64,000 bases of DNA from Cryptomeria japonica (taxonomy: Eukaryota; Streptophyta; Pinopsida; Cupressales; Cupressaceae), in NCBI RefSeq assembly GCF_030272615.1, contig NC_081410.1:567565152-567629151 (forward strand), given 5' to 3'. This document shows positions 47,481 through 60,453 of the stretch, in pieces. A program made the translations under genes and the position numbers. The notes beneath the pieces are model-generated. The model saw only the letters and a program-made list of their open reading frames with translations, ran no database searches and had not been told where the DNA came from. Positions within the stretch are counted from its first letter, which is position 1; each line of letters starts with the position of its first letter.

Positions 47481-50400
47481 ATGGGTGAGAGAAGAGATGG
47501 ATCACCACCTAGAAATATAAACAATCAAACGGAACAGTTTTTGACAGCCTTTTCTCAGTAGCAACAGCAGATGATGCAACAATTCCAAGATCAAATGATC
47601 ACTGCTATGGGTCAGTTGAGGATGGATCATTCTAGGTCCAGAAGATCAAGTAGTGTACCCAGTCGGGCCAATAGTAGACATGAAAACCAGGACAGAGTAG
47701 GGTCTAATGTTGTTAGGACAACAACTACACGTTCAGACAGACCCCTACATCCTACCTTCTTACCTAGATAAAATGAAGAAGATGCCATCCCGGAGCAACC
47801 AGAGGTAGAAACCCATATAACAGATGATATAATGGTTGAATATGCTGATTACATGACACTTTTGAAACAGGTTAGAGCGTTAAAGAAATTGAATCAGATC
47901 ATGGATCAGCGAAAGGACAAGGCTAGATACCATATGAATAGGTAAGATGGAAGGCCTAAAGGACAAGGTAGACTTGACGCTTAGCCAACTGAATATAAGG
48001 ATACACTAAATAAAATCCTTTACCCACTTTTGATGGAAATGGACAGGTAAGTGCCAAATCATGGGTACACAAACTTGCCACCTTCCTATCTCTCAAACTG
48101 ATGGAAGAAGACAAGGTCATTCAATTTGCCACAATGCATTTAGAAGGAGTAGCGTATGACTAGTGGCATCATGGGCTTGTTTCTCAGGATCATGCACTAA
48201 TTCATTCTTATGAAGAATTCCTTAACAAATTGATTGCCCCGTTTGACAGAAAAGATATGGAAGTTTATTATAGGGAATTGGCACAACTTAAGAAGATTGG
48301 TCATGTAGAGTCATATATCAATATATTTCAGAAAATTGCAGTGATGGTTCCTGATATGTTTGAGAGGCATCTTACAATGCGATTTGTTGAAGGCCTGAGT
48401 GACAGATTGCAAGGGTTGGTGAAGGCTCATAATCCTAGCACATTACATGATGCCATTGGTCTAGAATTGGATTTAGAGACCACACCTCCCTTCCAACCGC
48501 AGAAGAAGTTCTTTAGTGGTTCCCAGTCAAAGCAAAAAGGTTTCAAACAACAAAAGAACTTCCCACCAAAATCAGACCAGGAGTCTAGGAATGAACTTTG
48601 TAGGAAGAAGTTATGCTTTAACTGCAAAGAACCATGGGAGCCTGACCATCGTTGCCTTGGTAAAGGCAAAGTGCATTTGATTGAGGTAATTTATAACGAT
48701 GAAGAACATGAAGAACATGATCATAACACTGACGAGGGTTCTAATCAGGGAGATCAACCACATATAGAGTTGGAGGACTCCGCAGCTAAGGAAATTCCGC
48801 ACATTGCTACTTTATCTAGAGTTCCTCGTAGCCAGCCATTCAAGCTAAAGGGTGTTCTTAAGGGACAAAGGATGGTATGTTTGGTTGACAGCAGAGCCAC
48901 GCATAACTTCATTGACGAAGGATTAGTAATGAGGTGTGGGCTTCAAGCTGAGGATTTTCTTGGATTCAATGTCATAGTGGTTGATGGTTTTCCATTGACT
49001 TGCACTAAGGTAATTCCCCAGCTCAGTATACAGTTTGGTGATGACACTTTGACAGGAAATCTCTACGTGATTAATCTCAGTAACATAGATGTTGTGCTAG
49101 GATTGGAGTGGTTGGAGTCACTTGAACATTATGTTCAAGACTTCAAATAGATGCAGGTGGAGTTCATGGTAAATGGGAAAAAGACCGTACTCAAGGCCAT
49201 GATAGATGGTCATTCACGGGTGGTGTCAGCTAGAAGGATGGAGGCCCTTTTTCGACATGGAGAAGTTGATTGGGAAACACAATGTTTTGTTTCCACTAAA
49301 CCGGTCTCTAGCGAGAAACTAGAGTACCATGTGGATATACAGATGGTGTTAGATAAGCATGGTACAGTTTTTGGAGACATACCTCTTGGTCGGCCACCTG
49401 ATAGAGGATTTGAACATGTGATTGAGCTGGAAGAGGGCTCAAAGCCCATGATCACCACACCTTATTAGCACCCACGTCACTTTAAGGAGGAGATTGAGAA
49501 GACAATGAATGAGCTTCTTAGTATGAGACATATAAGGCCTAGTTTGAGCCCATTTGACTCATCGGTGGTGTTGTTTAAGAAGAAAGATAGGACGATGCAC
49601 ATGTGTATAGATTATAGGGCATTGAATAAGAAAACTATAAAAAATAGGTATCCCATACCCAGGATCGATGAGTTGATCGATGAACTACACGGGGTCGTGT
49701 ACTTTTCCAAAATAGATCTGTGCTCTGGTTATAATCAGATACATGTCAGAGAAGAGGACATTCACAAACTGCCTTTTGTTGTCATTACAGGCATTTTGAG
49801 TTCCTGTTCATGCCCTTTGGACTCACAAATGCACCGACAACATTTCAGTTTTGTATGAATCATGTGTTTCGGGAGCAGTTGAGGAAATTTGTTTTGGTCT
49901 TCTTCAATGACATCCCGATTTATAGCAGAACTTGGAGTGACCATTTACATCATTTGGATGTGGTATTGGGAATTATGGAGGTACAGTCACTCTATGCAAA
50001 AGCCTCTAAATATAAATTTGGGATGAGAGAGATCTTGTATCTGGGACATATCATTGGCATTGATGGTGTGAAAGTGCATCAAGAAAAGATTAAGGCAATC
50101 GTAGTCTGGCCACCACCTAAAAACATATATGAGTTGAGAGGTTTCTTGGGGCTCTGTTCATATTACAGGAGGTTTGTGCGCAAGTTTTCATAGTTAGCCT
50201 CTCTACTAACATATTTAACTAAGAAGGGTGCATTCTTATGGTTAGAAGGTGCACAGTTAGCCTTTGATAAGCTTAAGGATGCTATGAGCTCAAGTCCAGT
50301 GCTAGCATTACCAGGCTTCACACAACCATTTGTTTTGGAGTGTGATGCATCGGGATAGGGAATCGGTGCAGTGTTAATGCCGAACTGGCATCCAATCACA

Positions 50401-52125
50401 TATGAGAGAAGAAAGTTGAGGGACAATGAGAGACTTTATTCCACATATGATAAGGAAATGCTAGTGATCATGCATGCGCTAACTAAGTTTAGGCAATACC
50501 TGGTTGGGACTTGTTTCATAGTGTGTATAGATCATAACAGTTTCAAGTATTTCCTAGAGCAGAAGGATTTGAATGACCAGCAACAAAAATGGGTAAGGAA
50601 GATTCAAGCTTACAATTCTGATGTGGAGTATGTAAAAGGAAAGAAAGATGTTGTTGCAGATGCTCTCTCTAGGAAACCCACTCTTTGTTCCCTCATAGAG
50701 ATTACAGTTGACTAGAAAGATGCAGTTATTGGTTGAGTATTCAAAGAATCCTTTTGCTTGTGATCTTATCGATGGTAAGGTGCAGGATGATAGATATGCA
50801 GTGATGGATGACTTTATCTATTTTAAAAGCAAAATCTATCTTGTACCTGGCTACAAATTAAAGAAGAAAATATTGGAGGCACTACATGATTCACCTGTGG
50901 CAAGATACCGAGGTTTCTTCAAAACCTATTGCAAGATTCGTGAGAGGTTTACCTGGAAAGGATTGAAGGAGGATGTGCTCCAACATGTTAGAGAATGTCT
51001 GACTTGCTAGCAAAACAAGTCAGAACACACATTTCCTGCAGGTCTTCTACAGCCTTTGCCGATTCCTGAGCAGAAATGGGAAGGGATATCAATGGATATT
51101 ATCACAGGGCTACTACATGTGCAGGGGAAAGATTGTATCTTTGTGGTAGTTGACCGACTTACTAAATATGGACACTTGTTGTTCCTACCGACTCTTCAAC
51201 ATTGCAGATTGCAGAATTATTTTTCAAGGAGATCTTCAGATTACACGGATTGCCCAAAACAATTGTAAGTGATAGAGATAGCAGATTTGTGAGTGTATTT
51301 TGGCAAGAGTTGTTCATATTGGTAGGAACTAAACTGACACCTAGCATTAGCTACCATCCTCAAATGGATGGGTAGACAAAAATAGTTAACAAGTGGATTG
51401 AAGGCATAGTTTTGGGATAGTAGCATGCTTGGGTGAGGTGGCTCTATCTTGGTGAGTATTTCTACAATACCACCTATCACATGTCCATTGGAATGTCACC
51501 CTTCAGAGCTTTGTATGGATATGAGGCTTTATCATTTATGGATTTAGCATTCGATGACAGTAAGGTTCCATGGGCTAAAGAGACTATGCAGAGCTACTAG
51601 GACATTCTCAAAGAACTCAGGGAAAACATACAACATGCTTAGAACCAACAAAAGATATATGTTGGCAGGCATCGAGTTGAGCGGTCTTTTGAAGTGGGAG
51701 ACTTAGTGTTCCTACAAATGCAGCCATATAGACAGACCACATTGAAGATGAGTGGGGCACAAAAGCTGAAACCATGTTTTAATGGGCCCTACAAGATTCA
51801 GAAGAGAATAGGAGAGGTTGCATATGAATTGGAGTTACCCGAGGGCAGCAAAATACACAATGTGTTTCATGTCTCCTGTTGTAAAAAGGTTCTAGGACAA
51901 CATATAGTTGCTTCTCCTAAATTGCCTCCTCTAGATGAAGAGGGGAAGTTGGTCTTGGTTCCATAAGGCATTGCAGATTAGAGGGAGAGGAAGTTGAGAA
52001 ACTAAATGGTCCAAGAATACTTAATCAAGTGGAAGAATTTGCCCCTTGAAGATGCCACATGGGAAGGTGATGAGATATTGCAACACCCTAGCTTGCAATT
52101 GTTGGAGGACCAACAATTCCAGGAA
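47481..52125 (+). pseudogene. broken gag-pol of chromovirus C
   Basis: Starts MGERRDGSPP at 47481. The gag core is readable at 48230-49150 (FDRKDMEVYYRELAQL), with zinc knuckle CFNCKEPWEPDHRC and protease VCLVDSRATHNFI (Arg where DSGAT is usual). RT spans about 49500-50190 (CIDYRALNKKT, MPFGLTNAPTTFQ). Its active-site box reads FFNDI, an Asn replacing the first Asp. RNase H (ADALSRKPT near 50660), an integrase zinc region and a core with several stops follow. The C-terminal part is at 51694-51966 (LKPCFNGPYKI). A chromodomain lies near 52006-52110 (YLIKWKNLPLEDATWE), which targets chromovirus integration to chromatin marks. Stops and frameshifts throughout; not functional. Confidence 0.9.
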
Positions 52126-52133
52126 GGGAGGAT

Positions 52134-53076
52134 TGTAATGTCCACATTCTTTTGATAGGCCATTGACAATCAAATTCTAGTCACTCTCATCCTCTAGGCT
52201 AGAATTAATCAATTAAAAAGGGGATAAATAAATAATTAATGACTTACCTCAAAAAGCTAATGATTGGAGATAAAAAATTATGACTTATCGATATAACTTA
52301 AGTTGGGGCCATTTTAAGTTATTAAGTTGTTTCACCTAGGCAAATCATTATGAGGGTCAATTTAATAATTTACACAACATTGGATATTGTGCCTAAGTAT
52401 TTTAAGGAGGTTTCTAGATAGATCGATGCCTTTTACTAAAGCTATTATTTAAGGAGAGGTCGATGTTTAAGAGGATCAATATGTTTGTCTTCTCTTGTTG
52501 AATTATGAGCTCTGCAACTCAGCATAATTACAGGACGAAAACCTTGTCTTAGCAGTTCTGGACGTAACCCCAGGTCTGCAACAACATTCTACTCTAGTTG
52601 GAAGCAGTAATTTCATCAAAATACCTATCGTTGGAACTGTTGGTGGTCTTTCTAGCAATCTGGGCAAGTTTATTTCAATCGGAAGCAATTTGTGGGTACA
52701 ACAATCTGTATTTGATGTAGAGCCTTTCCACCAACCAGAACACACACAGGTGACCAAAATACATATTGTAGCTCCTTGAGGGTTTTGGACACCAAAAGCT
52801 TCCAGATTATGGTCTACTGCACATCTTAGATTAATCCTTTGACAACAAATCGAGCTTATTGATTGGTATGTGTGATCGATAAATTCGATTATTGAAAAAA
52901 CAAGTCCATGAATCATATTTCCAGAAATTCAATACAAAAAACTTGTTATCCAATGCCTAGTTTGTTTTATTAGTTTGGAGTCAAAATTTAAATAATTGTT
53001 GTTGTTATCAATTTCTTTAAAATAAATAAACGTATATTGCATTAAGTTTCAAAAGGGCATAGTAGAGAATATTTCA
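52134..53076 (+). repeat. 3' LTR of element C (943 bp)
   Basis: TGTAATGTCCACATTC... to ...GAATATTTCA, next to polypurine GGAAGGGAGGAT. Extra ACACACAGGTGACC-type bases near 52741 relative to the 5' LTR. Confidence 0.9.
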
Positions 53077-53081
53077 TCAGC
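53077..53081. repeat. target-site duplication of element C (right)
   Basis: TCAGC, matching 46371-46375. Confidence 0.9.
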
Positions 53082-54675
53082 CTTTTAGAAATTCATTAAG
53101 TGGGAAATTACACTTTAGTAGTGCTAGTTGTCTATACAATCTTAAGAATAACTTCTAGAGGATTGAGTTATAACTTATCTTAGTTGGATAAAGGAAAACA
53201 AGCTTAAATAGTTTTCTGGACTCCTAATTGTAGATTAGCATATTAGGAATTGATTAAGAGCATTTAATAATTGCAGCAATGGCAAGAACAATTACAAATG
53301 CAGAATACAAAACATTGAATGTACAGGAGAGCTGGTAGCTCTTAAGCCTATCATTCTTTTATCAAACTAATGAAGACTATTTCAATCCAAGTTGGAGATA
53401 GTGGAAATAGAAATAGACTAATATATCTAATCATATCATGGTCCTAAATGTTAGGATGAGATCGGATAACGACCATTAAAATTTTGGATAATTTGACTAT
53501 TGCTATTTAATCTAGTGTGGTAAGAAATGACAAGCAAGAGTAGTATTTCAGTACTCATTAATGCAATTGGGCATAATAAATATAGGTTCACTTAGACATT
53601 TAGTAAACAATGCCTTAGTGTGAAAAGATTTGACAGACAAGGGAGCTTATAGCGCTTCTTAATGCAGATAGTCATTTGTATAGATATACATAGCTCCACT
53701 ACTTCCTAATGTGGTTTGGCATTCATACAAATATATAGTTTCACTGGACGGTATATTAGCAGCATGAGTGCACATAATACATACAATACATAGAAGCTAA
53801 TGTTGATGAGGGAGATAGCAGCCTGTTGTCTATCTCATCTTTTCCACACTAAGGTAAGTTTATCGGTTTAAACCATGCTACAATAAAAACTAAAAGGAAC
53901 AATTTACATCCAAAATATAATGAGGCCTTTAACCTCATGATGAGGAAGAGTACTGGTTGATACAATCAAACATGTCAGACTATTGAGAACTATTGACTGT
54001 TTGATATTTCTTATAATATTCATGTGTGAAAAAAAGCATCATATGTTAATCATTTGCAACTTAATGACAGATACAAGTTAATAAAGGTCAAGTATGGGCT
54101 ATTTCTCTTGTGTAAACTTCATTGAGACTGTGTGAGATATGAACTATTTGACTATAGTACTCGTGAGAGAGCAGGTTGCTAGCTCAAGGGCACAAGTATG
54201 AACTCCGTATTAAATTAATCTAGGGTTCTGTCAAAGAAAGGTTACATTATAAGAGTATAAGTCATCTCGAGTTGTTGACCAGCATGGGAAACTCAGGTCC
54301 AAACATATATGACGGCCAATGAGCCTTATAGAGTCAGAATGCAGTTAGCTTAGAGACAAACATAATGACTTGAACACCTTCAAGAATTCTAATTTGACCA
54401 AGTAAGGTTATGCACAATAACTTCTTGAATGCATCTGGAAATATGTATTTTCTAAACCTCTCTTTTCATTTAAATTGAAATGTTGAAGTTACATTCATAT
54501 CTACTATTTTTTCTCATAGCATAGATCTATGTTTAATTCGAGATTTTAGTTAAGAACAAGTTTCCTTTCAGTTATTTGATGTTTAAAAGTAAAAAAAGGT
54601 AGTTTTTCCCTCCTTTTCTGCTACAAAGATGTAAAAGTTGTTATTTCAAATTTACAGAGGTTGTTGCATGTTACA
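53082..54675. other. remainder of insertion G, no gene
   Basis: 1.6 kb of AT-rich sequence without coding domains. It ends GGTTGTTGCATGTTACA before the CATGA duplication. Confidence 0.55.
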
Positions 54676-56397
54676 CATGATGGATACACTAATGTTTACT
54701 CATTGATTAAGGACGGGGTTAGGCATAAGTTGAAACCCATGAAAGAAGATTTGACCCAAGTTTGTGGGAGTGCAAGAGTATGTTTGGTTGATGTTGGAAG
54801 GTTTTTAGATGGCATGTGACATGAAAAAGTTTGTTTTGTTTTAATTCCAAGAACTAACAGTGAAGTTGTTGAATATTTTCTAGTAGAAATTGTGGATTTG
54901 TTGCAGGAGTCCAAAGATATTGTTTTGGATAATGTGCCTGAAGGACTCCCACCGATGAGGAAGATTAGTCATCAGATTGACTTGATTCCATGAGCTAGTT
55001 TGCCAAACAAGGCAGCCCACAAAATGACTCCTACATAAATATAAGAGCTGAATAGGCAAGTAGTAGAGTTGATGGAGAAAGGTTTGATCCTAGAGAGCGT
55101 GAGTCCTTGTGCAATGCCTATAGTATGGTCACCGAAGAAGAATGGAGGATGGAGGATGTGCACTGATTCTAGAGGTATTAACAAATTAACCATTAAGTAC
55201 ATATTTCCATTACTGAGGATGGATGACATTATGGGTTGTTTGAGTGGAGCAAAGTACTTAACAAAGATAGACTTGAAGAGTGGATACCATCAGATTCAAA
55301 TTAGAGAAGAAGATGAGTGGAAGACTACATTCAAGACTAAATAAGGTTTGTTTGAGTGGTTGGTCATGCCCTTTGGACTAACCAATGCACCCAATACATT
55401 CATGAGGTTAATGAATGACGTATTAAAAGAATTTTTGGGTAGATTTATTATAGTATACCTTGATGATATTTTGATTTTTAGTAAAACTTTAGAAGAACAT
55501 TTGGAGCATGTTAGGCTTGTTTTTGAGAAACTTAGAGAAGAAAGATTTCTAATTAACCTCAAGAAATGCAGCTTTGTGAAGGACAAGTTGGTCTACTTGG
55601 GATTTGTTGTATTAGGTGATTGTATCAAAATGGATCCAGAGAAAGTGAAGGCTATCCTAGAATGGCCAACACCAAAAATTGCAATGGAGGTGAGATCATT
55701 TCATGGTCTAGCTAGTTATTACAGAAAGTTTATTAAGGGCTTTAGTAGCATTTGTTCACCAACAAAAACAATGAGGGGTGATAAGAAGGAGTTTAGGTGG
55801 ACAACATGGGCAGTGGAGAGCTTTGATTTGTTGAAGGCCAAGATGACAGAGCAACTTGTGTTAGCACTTCTAGATTTCAACAAGGTATTCCAAGTTGATT
55901 GTGATGCAAGTGGAAATGCTATTGGGGATGTTCTAAGCCAAGAAGGTAAACCCATTGCCTATATCAGTGAGAAGTTAAATGATGCCCAAAAAAGATATTC
56001 TATTTATGATCAAGAGTTTTATGCAATAGTTCAAGCACTCAAGAAATGGAGACATTGCCTTTTACCTAAGGAGTTTATTTTTTACATTGATCATCGAACA
56101 CTTCATTTTTTGAATAGTCAAGTTAAATTTAATCAGAGGCATATGAAATGGGGAGAGTTATTACACAGTTATAAATTTGTTTTGAAACATAGAAGTGGGA
56201 AATCTAACAAGGTTGTAGGTGCTTTGAGTAGGAGGCATAATTTGTTTATTGAAATGCAAGTTGAAATTATTGGTTTTGATGAGCTCAAGGAGTTGTATGA
56301 AGAAGATCCTGATAGTGGAGAGGCATGGAAGGCTTGTAAGGAGCCTATTGCAATAGATAGAACAAGGTGGTTGGATTATTTGATCCAAGATGGTATG
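54676..56397 (+). pseudogene. RT and RNase H remnant of element D
   Basis: Begins in D's protease-RT linker (HDGYTNVYSLIKDG) after the CATGA duplication. RT: VPEGLPPMR, WRMCTDSRGINK, KIDLKSGYHQIQI, a stop at 55342-55344 (KTK-stop-GLFEWLVMPFGLTNAP), then the active-site box VYLDDILIFSK. RNase H: QVDCDASGNAIG, YSIYDQEFYAIV, YIDHRTLHFL, GALSRRHN. It ends in early integrase sequence (RTRWLDYLIQDGM) where E's LTR begins; the last nine codons of the open frame are E's LTR. Fewer stops than D's gag. Confidence 0.88.
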
Positions 56398-58078
56398 TGT
56401 AGTCACATAAATCTAAGCACTTAATTAAATGAATATTTACTATTTATTTGATTATTTAACCATCAATCAATAATTAATTAAATTAATATTTAATTAATTC
56501 ATCTTAACCCTCTTCTCCTATTAATTAAATAAATAAATCATATTTGTTTAATTTAATCTTCTCTCACATTTAAATAAATTAATATTTATTTATATCCGCC
56601 AAAATCTTACCCCTCACATTTAAATCACCTTTATCCTCCACCCTCTTGCATTTTCCTACAAATGCAAGTTGCACAACAATTTTAAATAAATAAATCATTT
56701 ATTTAAAATCCTATTTATCCTCACCCACTTGAAACCTTTAATGGTTTCCCTTAAAGTCTTCAAACTTAATGGCTTCCTTCTGGAGTTTTCTCAAACCTTT
56801 AATGGTTTCCCTTAAAGTCTTCAAACTTAATGGCTTCTTTCTAGAGTCTTCTTAAGCCTTTAATGGTTCCCCTCAAAGTCTTCAAGCATTTAAATGTTTT
56901 ATCTTACTTTTTCTCATGTAAATAAATTAAGATTTATTTAAATACAATCCAAAATTTATATTCACATTTAAATAAATTAATATTTATTTAAATATCTATC
57001 CAAATGAAAATTACACCATTTAATTGAAATAAATGATTTTATTTTAATTGAAAATCTCAAAATTCCTCCCACTTGCATTCTCCTACAAAATCCACTTGCA
57101 TACCTAAATCAATTATAGATTCTTCTAACTCCTTCTAATTAGCCTAATCTTATCCTAATCATTGTCACATTCCTAAATAAAAGGAAGTCACTTCTCAAAA
57201 ACCTTCAAAGTCTTCAATAACCATTAAAGGTTTTATGTCTTCAAATGGTTAACCTCTAAAGTCTTTCAAACCATTAAAGGCTCTTACATAACCATTTATG
57301 GTTAACTCACATTTTACCTTTGGTTAGAGACTTTCCTCTAACTTAACCATCCTTTTGACTCATGGGTCTCTTCAAAGCATTTATTTCTTTGACTAAGGTA
57401 ACCATTTAACCCTTGCACATTCATTTATCCCTTGGATAAAAGGAATATCCATTAACCTAACCCTAACCCAACCCCCTAGGGTAACCATCATGTCCCCTCA
57501 ATCATATAATGCTCCTTATCTCTCCTCTCAAGCCTCCTCATGGTGACACTTGTCAACATGGGATTGGGTTGAAAGTCTCACATGGATTGAATATCTTTCA
57601 ATCCTAACCCTTATTAAGATTGCTCAACTTTAACCATTCATTTCCCCATTTCTTCTATAAATAGAACCCTTCTCCTCAAGCAAAGAAGGAAGCATTAGAG
57701 TATTGTTGTTATACTGGTATTAGCATAGAGTTTTTTCAGGGCATCACTATCAACACTTGCATAGAATTTTTTTATCATATTCAACCATCTTGAATCTCCA
57801 TATGGCATCCATGGATAGTGCTAAAAGCTGAGAGCTATACTCATGTGGAACTTGGAGAGGAGAGGAACAAAGGAGGAGCAACTATGAGCATCTTGATTAG
57901 CATTTGGAGGAGTATAGTTTATCTATTCTATGTTTGTATGCTTTCTATTTCATGCTTAATATCTCTCTTGTTATGTCTGTTTAGGATAATCTTTTGTTGC
58001 TAACACTAATGTTTGTTTCTTGTGCTCTTGTGTGTGTTGTCATCAAACAAATTTTCTAATCCTTTTTGCAAAGCATCA
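56398..58078 (+). repeat. 5' LTR of element E (1681 bp)
   Basis: TGTAGTCACATAAATC... to ...GCAAAGCATCA, colinear with LTR A except that only one of the 79-bp units is present and some AT palindromes are missing. TATAAATA at 57656-57663. Confidence 0.9.
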
Positions 58079-58080
58079 TT

Positions 58081-58100
58081 TGGTGAACCCGACGTGAATC
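58081..58100 (+). other. primer-binding site of E, tRNA-Trp
   Basis: TGGTGAACCCGACGTGAATC, identical to the site in A, two bases after the LTR end. Confidence 0.8.
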
Positions 58101-59276
58101 AAAGAGCAACCATTTTCAAGACTACTAACTTTTGAATGTTTTAATTGACACACAGGTCATGCTCTTGCGCTTTTGTTCTTAGTTTAGCACCTTCACAAAT
58201 TGATACTTTAGCACTATTGTCTATACTGTTGCTCTTTTGTGTTAAATAGCACTTTTATTTTCACACAGAGTAGAGCTATTGTAACAGAGAGTTGTAAGAA
58301 AATTTCTTGTAACCGAAAACCAAAAATTTTAGGCTTGTAGAAGCCCACCAAAACATGTGGATTTTTCTAACGAATTATCTTTTGTGCAGGTTTTAACTAA
58401 CCCCTACAATAGGATTTTTTTAGCAATTTTAGCTTAGGAGATAAATTTGTTCATATTGCTAACTTTGTCTTTCAAGTTAGGATACAATAAAGTCATTTGC
58501 CTTTTGGGTTAAAATCAACTAAACTTTCATTTGGAGTTTTAAAAGGAACCACATCTTTCGTTTGGAGCTCTAAAAAAGAATCACACTTGTTCAAAGTTAA
58601 AAAGAATCACAAAAACAAACACACAAAATTATTTTTTGCAAAGTTAGGAACAAATTCTTTTGGTGCTTAAAATCAACAAGGTAAATTTTATTTCTTGCAT
58701 CAAACTAAAATTCACAATCAACACTTCATTTTGTGCAAGTTAAAAAGAATCCCCAATTTGTCAAAGTTGTTCTCAAATCGATTTACTTCAAGAAAAACAT
58801 GCTCTTAATTTAGTTGACCAGGATTTCCAATTCCTAGATTACAACACATTTTGCCATTGAAGGATAAAAAGAACACCATGACTGTTGGAGCAACATCTCC
58901 AAATAGTTAGATCACATTGCAAATGATGAGTTAAAAAGAACAAGTGTCTTTTGTGTTTGGCACACTTGTGCAAAGTCTGTAGAGTGGTCCTACTTCTAAC
59001 ATACACTATCCTCTCCCTTAGCTTTCGTGGTCCTAGGTGCAAGAGAAAAGTGTTAGTAACACTCAAAGTTTATATTTTTAAGAGAGGCCTGCCAAGAGAC
59101 ACATCACTCTTGGAAATGACCTTGCGTGGTAAACCCTACGAGCCGCTATAGAAATGAGGTGTGAGCGAAAGTTGTAGCCTTGGGTATAGTTGTTCCTACA
59201 GTGTAACTTTCTGAAAGGACAAATGGGCCCCACCACAAGTTACAAGGCTCTTAAGTGAGTCACTGCAGAATGAACT
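58101..59276 (+). other. element E leader
   Basis: AGCGCT-like motifs near 58166, 58186, 58210, 58230, 58248 and 58272. The structured core (58930-59276) is shared with A, including AGTGTTAGTAACACT near 59049. No credible ORF. Confidence 0.65.
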
Positions 59277-60085
59277 TGTAGACACCCAAAATTGTCCAGT
59301 CTAATTAAATAAATATTTTATTTATTTAATTATCTAAGCCTAATTCGTCTATTAATTAAATAAATCTTTATTTATTTAATTAATTCATTTATTCTCTTCT
59401 AGCCTTATTTCTCATTTAAATAAATACATTTATTTATTTAAATTATCCCTTTCCTAAATTAAATAAATATTTTATTTATTTAATTATCCTACTTCTTCTA
59501 TTAATTAAATAAATATTTATTTATTTAATCAATTCATTAGCTTTTTCTACACATGACACATGTCATTCATCTCTTAATTCATACACTACCTACCTCTTTC
59601 ATTATTTTGGTATTTCTTTTACCTACCCTCTAATCTTAGCCGACCTCTCTTTTTACACCTCTCAATCTTATCCCTCCATTTCATATTGTGTCTTCTATTT
59701 AAGAAGATGCCTCCTTTATTATCTAACCCTAATCATTCATTCCTAATCATTCATTTCTAATCAAACCCTAATGACCTAATCTTGAAGACTTGGCTACACT
59801 ACGATCCTACTTGCAACCACATTCCGTTCTTTGTTGAGCTCTTGTGCATATAAAATCTGAGAGCAAATATATCAAGCAAGATCAATGGAGATAGGAAGAA
59901 TGGAGATCAAAACCCTATTGGGCATGTGATGGTATAATCTTGGTGATTTCATTTGATTTGCATTGTCTTAGGTAATCTTCATATGTTATGGTGGATCTTT
60001 GTTGATTGTTAGGCTAGGGTTTGGTGGTTGAATTCATTTAGCCTTTCAATATTGTTATTATTGCTATCCATTTTCACCATACACA
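59277..60085 (+). repeat. 5' LTR of element F (809 bp)
   Basis: TGTAGACACCCAAAATTG... to ...TTCACCATACACA, ending three bases before the primer site. U3 carries alternating TTAATTAAATAAAT/ATTTATTTAATTAA palindromes, as in LTRs A, B and E. Promoter-like TATTTAAG at 59697-59704. Confidence 0.82.
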
Positions 60086-60088
60086 TTT

Positions 60089-60106
60089 TGGCACGCCCGG
60101 TGGGAC
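60089..60106 (+). other. primer-binding site of F, tRNA not assigned
   Basis: TGGCACGCCCGGTGGGAC, three bases after the LTR. It has the TGG start of a tRNA acceptor complement, but I could not match it from memory to a particular plant tRNA. It differs from the tRNA-Trp site of A, B and E. Confidence 0.65.
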
Positions 60107-60199
60107 TCTTGTCCCTTTGCATTTAACCCTTTTGTTGCAGATTTTGCGTTTTTGAAGTTGCAGATCGGACATTTTTCGACGACATTTTAGGTATTTCCG

Positions 60200-60453
60200 C
60201 GTCTGCGAGTGGTCGGATCGCGTCTCTAATTTTCAGGAGTGTCTGCGGAGGCGGGAATCGCGTTTGTGTTTTCAACAAATTTTGTTTTGTAGGTCTCAGA
60301 CAAGGGCGTCTGTGTTACATAATCACGTCTGCGTTACTTCTGATCGCGTCTGTGTCCGAGAAGGGCGTCTGTGTGTTTTGGTTGCGTCTGTGCATCACAG
60401 AACCGCGTCTGTGTCATACAGACGCGTCTGTGTCTGGTATAACAACGTCTGTG
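60200..60453 (+). repeat. phased CGTCTGTG cluster 1 in F leader
   Basis: CGTCTG starts at 60307, 60326, 60347, 60366, 60385, 60406, 60425 and 60446: intervals 19, 21, 19, 19, 21, 19, 21. An upstream group at 60200, 60221, 60240 and 60261 (CGTCTG, CGTCTC, TGTCTG, CGTTTG) has intervals 21, 19, 21. Most sites extend to CGTCTGTGT. Bases between sites are unrelated, and the spacing is not a multiple of three, so it is not a coding repeat. Confidence 0.85.

Larger units (their letters stand above)
46376..53076 (+). mobile_element. element C: chromovirus-type Ty3/gypsy retrotransposon, decayed
   Basis: 6701 bp, LTRs of 931 and 943 bp, tRNA-Met primer site, one gag-pol order ending in a chromodomain, polypurine tract GGAAGGGAGGAT, and TCAGC on both sides. 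The LTRs differ at many bases and by a 12-bp indel near 52745, so it is much older than A. Confidence 0.93.
44950..54675. mobile_element. insertion G: long LTR-like insertion containing element C
   Basis: TGTTACATCCC... to ...TTGCATGTTACA, flanked by CATGA at 44945-44949 and 54676-54680. Without C (6701 bp plus its 5-bp duplication) it is about 3020 bp. D reads FDRKAMHD before it and HDGYTNVYSLI after it, so the ends are firm. No coding domain is seen in 44950-46370 or 53082-54675. Four TTGTGCCCTAG-like words lie at 44966-45100, and TATATAGG near 45430 is promoter-like. Best read as a long solo LTR, but I could not find two LTRs or a relative. Confidence 0.7.
41828..56397 (+). mobile_element. 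element D: old Ty3/gypsy element, cut by three insertions
   Basis: 5' LTR, tRNA-Met primer site, degraded gag, zinc knuckle and protease (to 44949), then RT and RNase H (54676-56397). Interrupted by a solo LTR (43953-44887), by insertion G with element C inside (44950-54675) and by element E (from 56398). At each of the first two cuts the reading resumes in register after a 5-bp duplication. The integrase and 3' LTR lie beyond E, outside the window. Confidence 0.85.
56398..59276 (+). mobile_element. element E: Tat-lineage element, left part only
   Basis: LTR (56398-58078), tRNA-Trp primer site and about 1.2 kb of leader, in the same subfamily as A. Cut at 59277 by element F. Its body and 3' LTR lie past the window. 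The left flank GTATG (56393-56397) is its expected target duplication. Confidence 0.88.

Noticed and set aside
42506-56424. Reading all of 42506-56424 as one element
   Set aside because: Frame and homology breaks coincide with exact 5-bp duplications, which show separate nested insertions; the last 27 bases belong to E's LTR.
60307-60453. CRISPR-like array in the F leader
   Set aside because: Repeats are only 6-9 nt with about 11-nt gaps, in a plant retrotransposon; no array architecture or cas genes.
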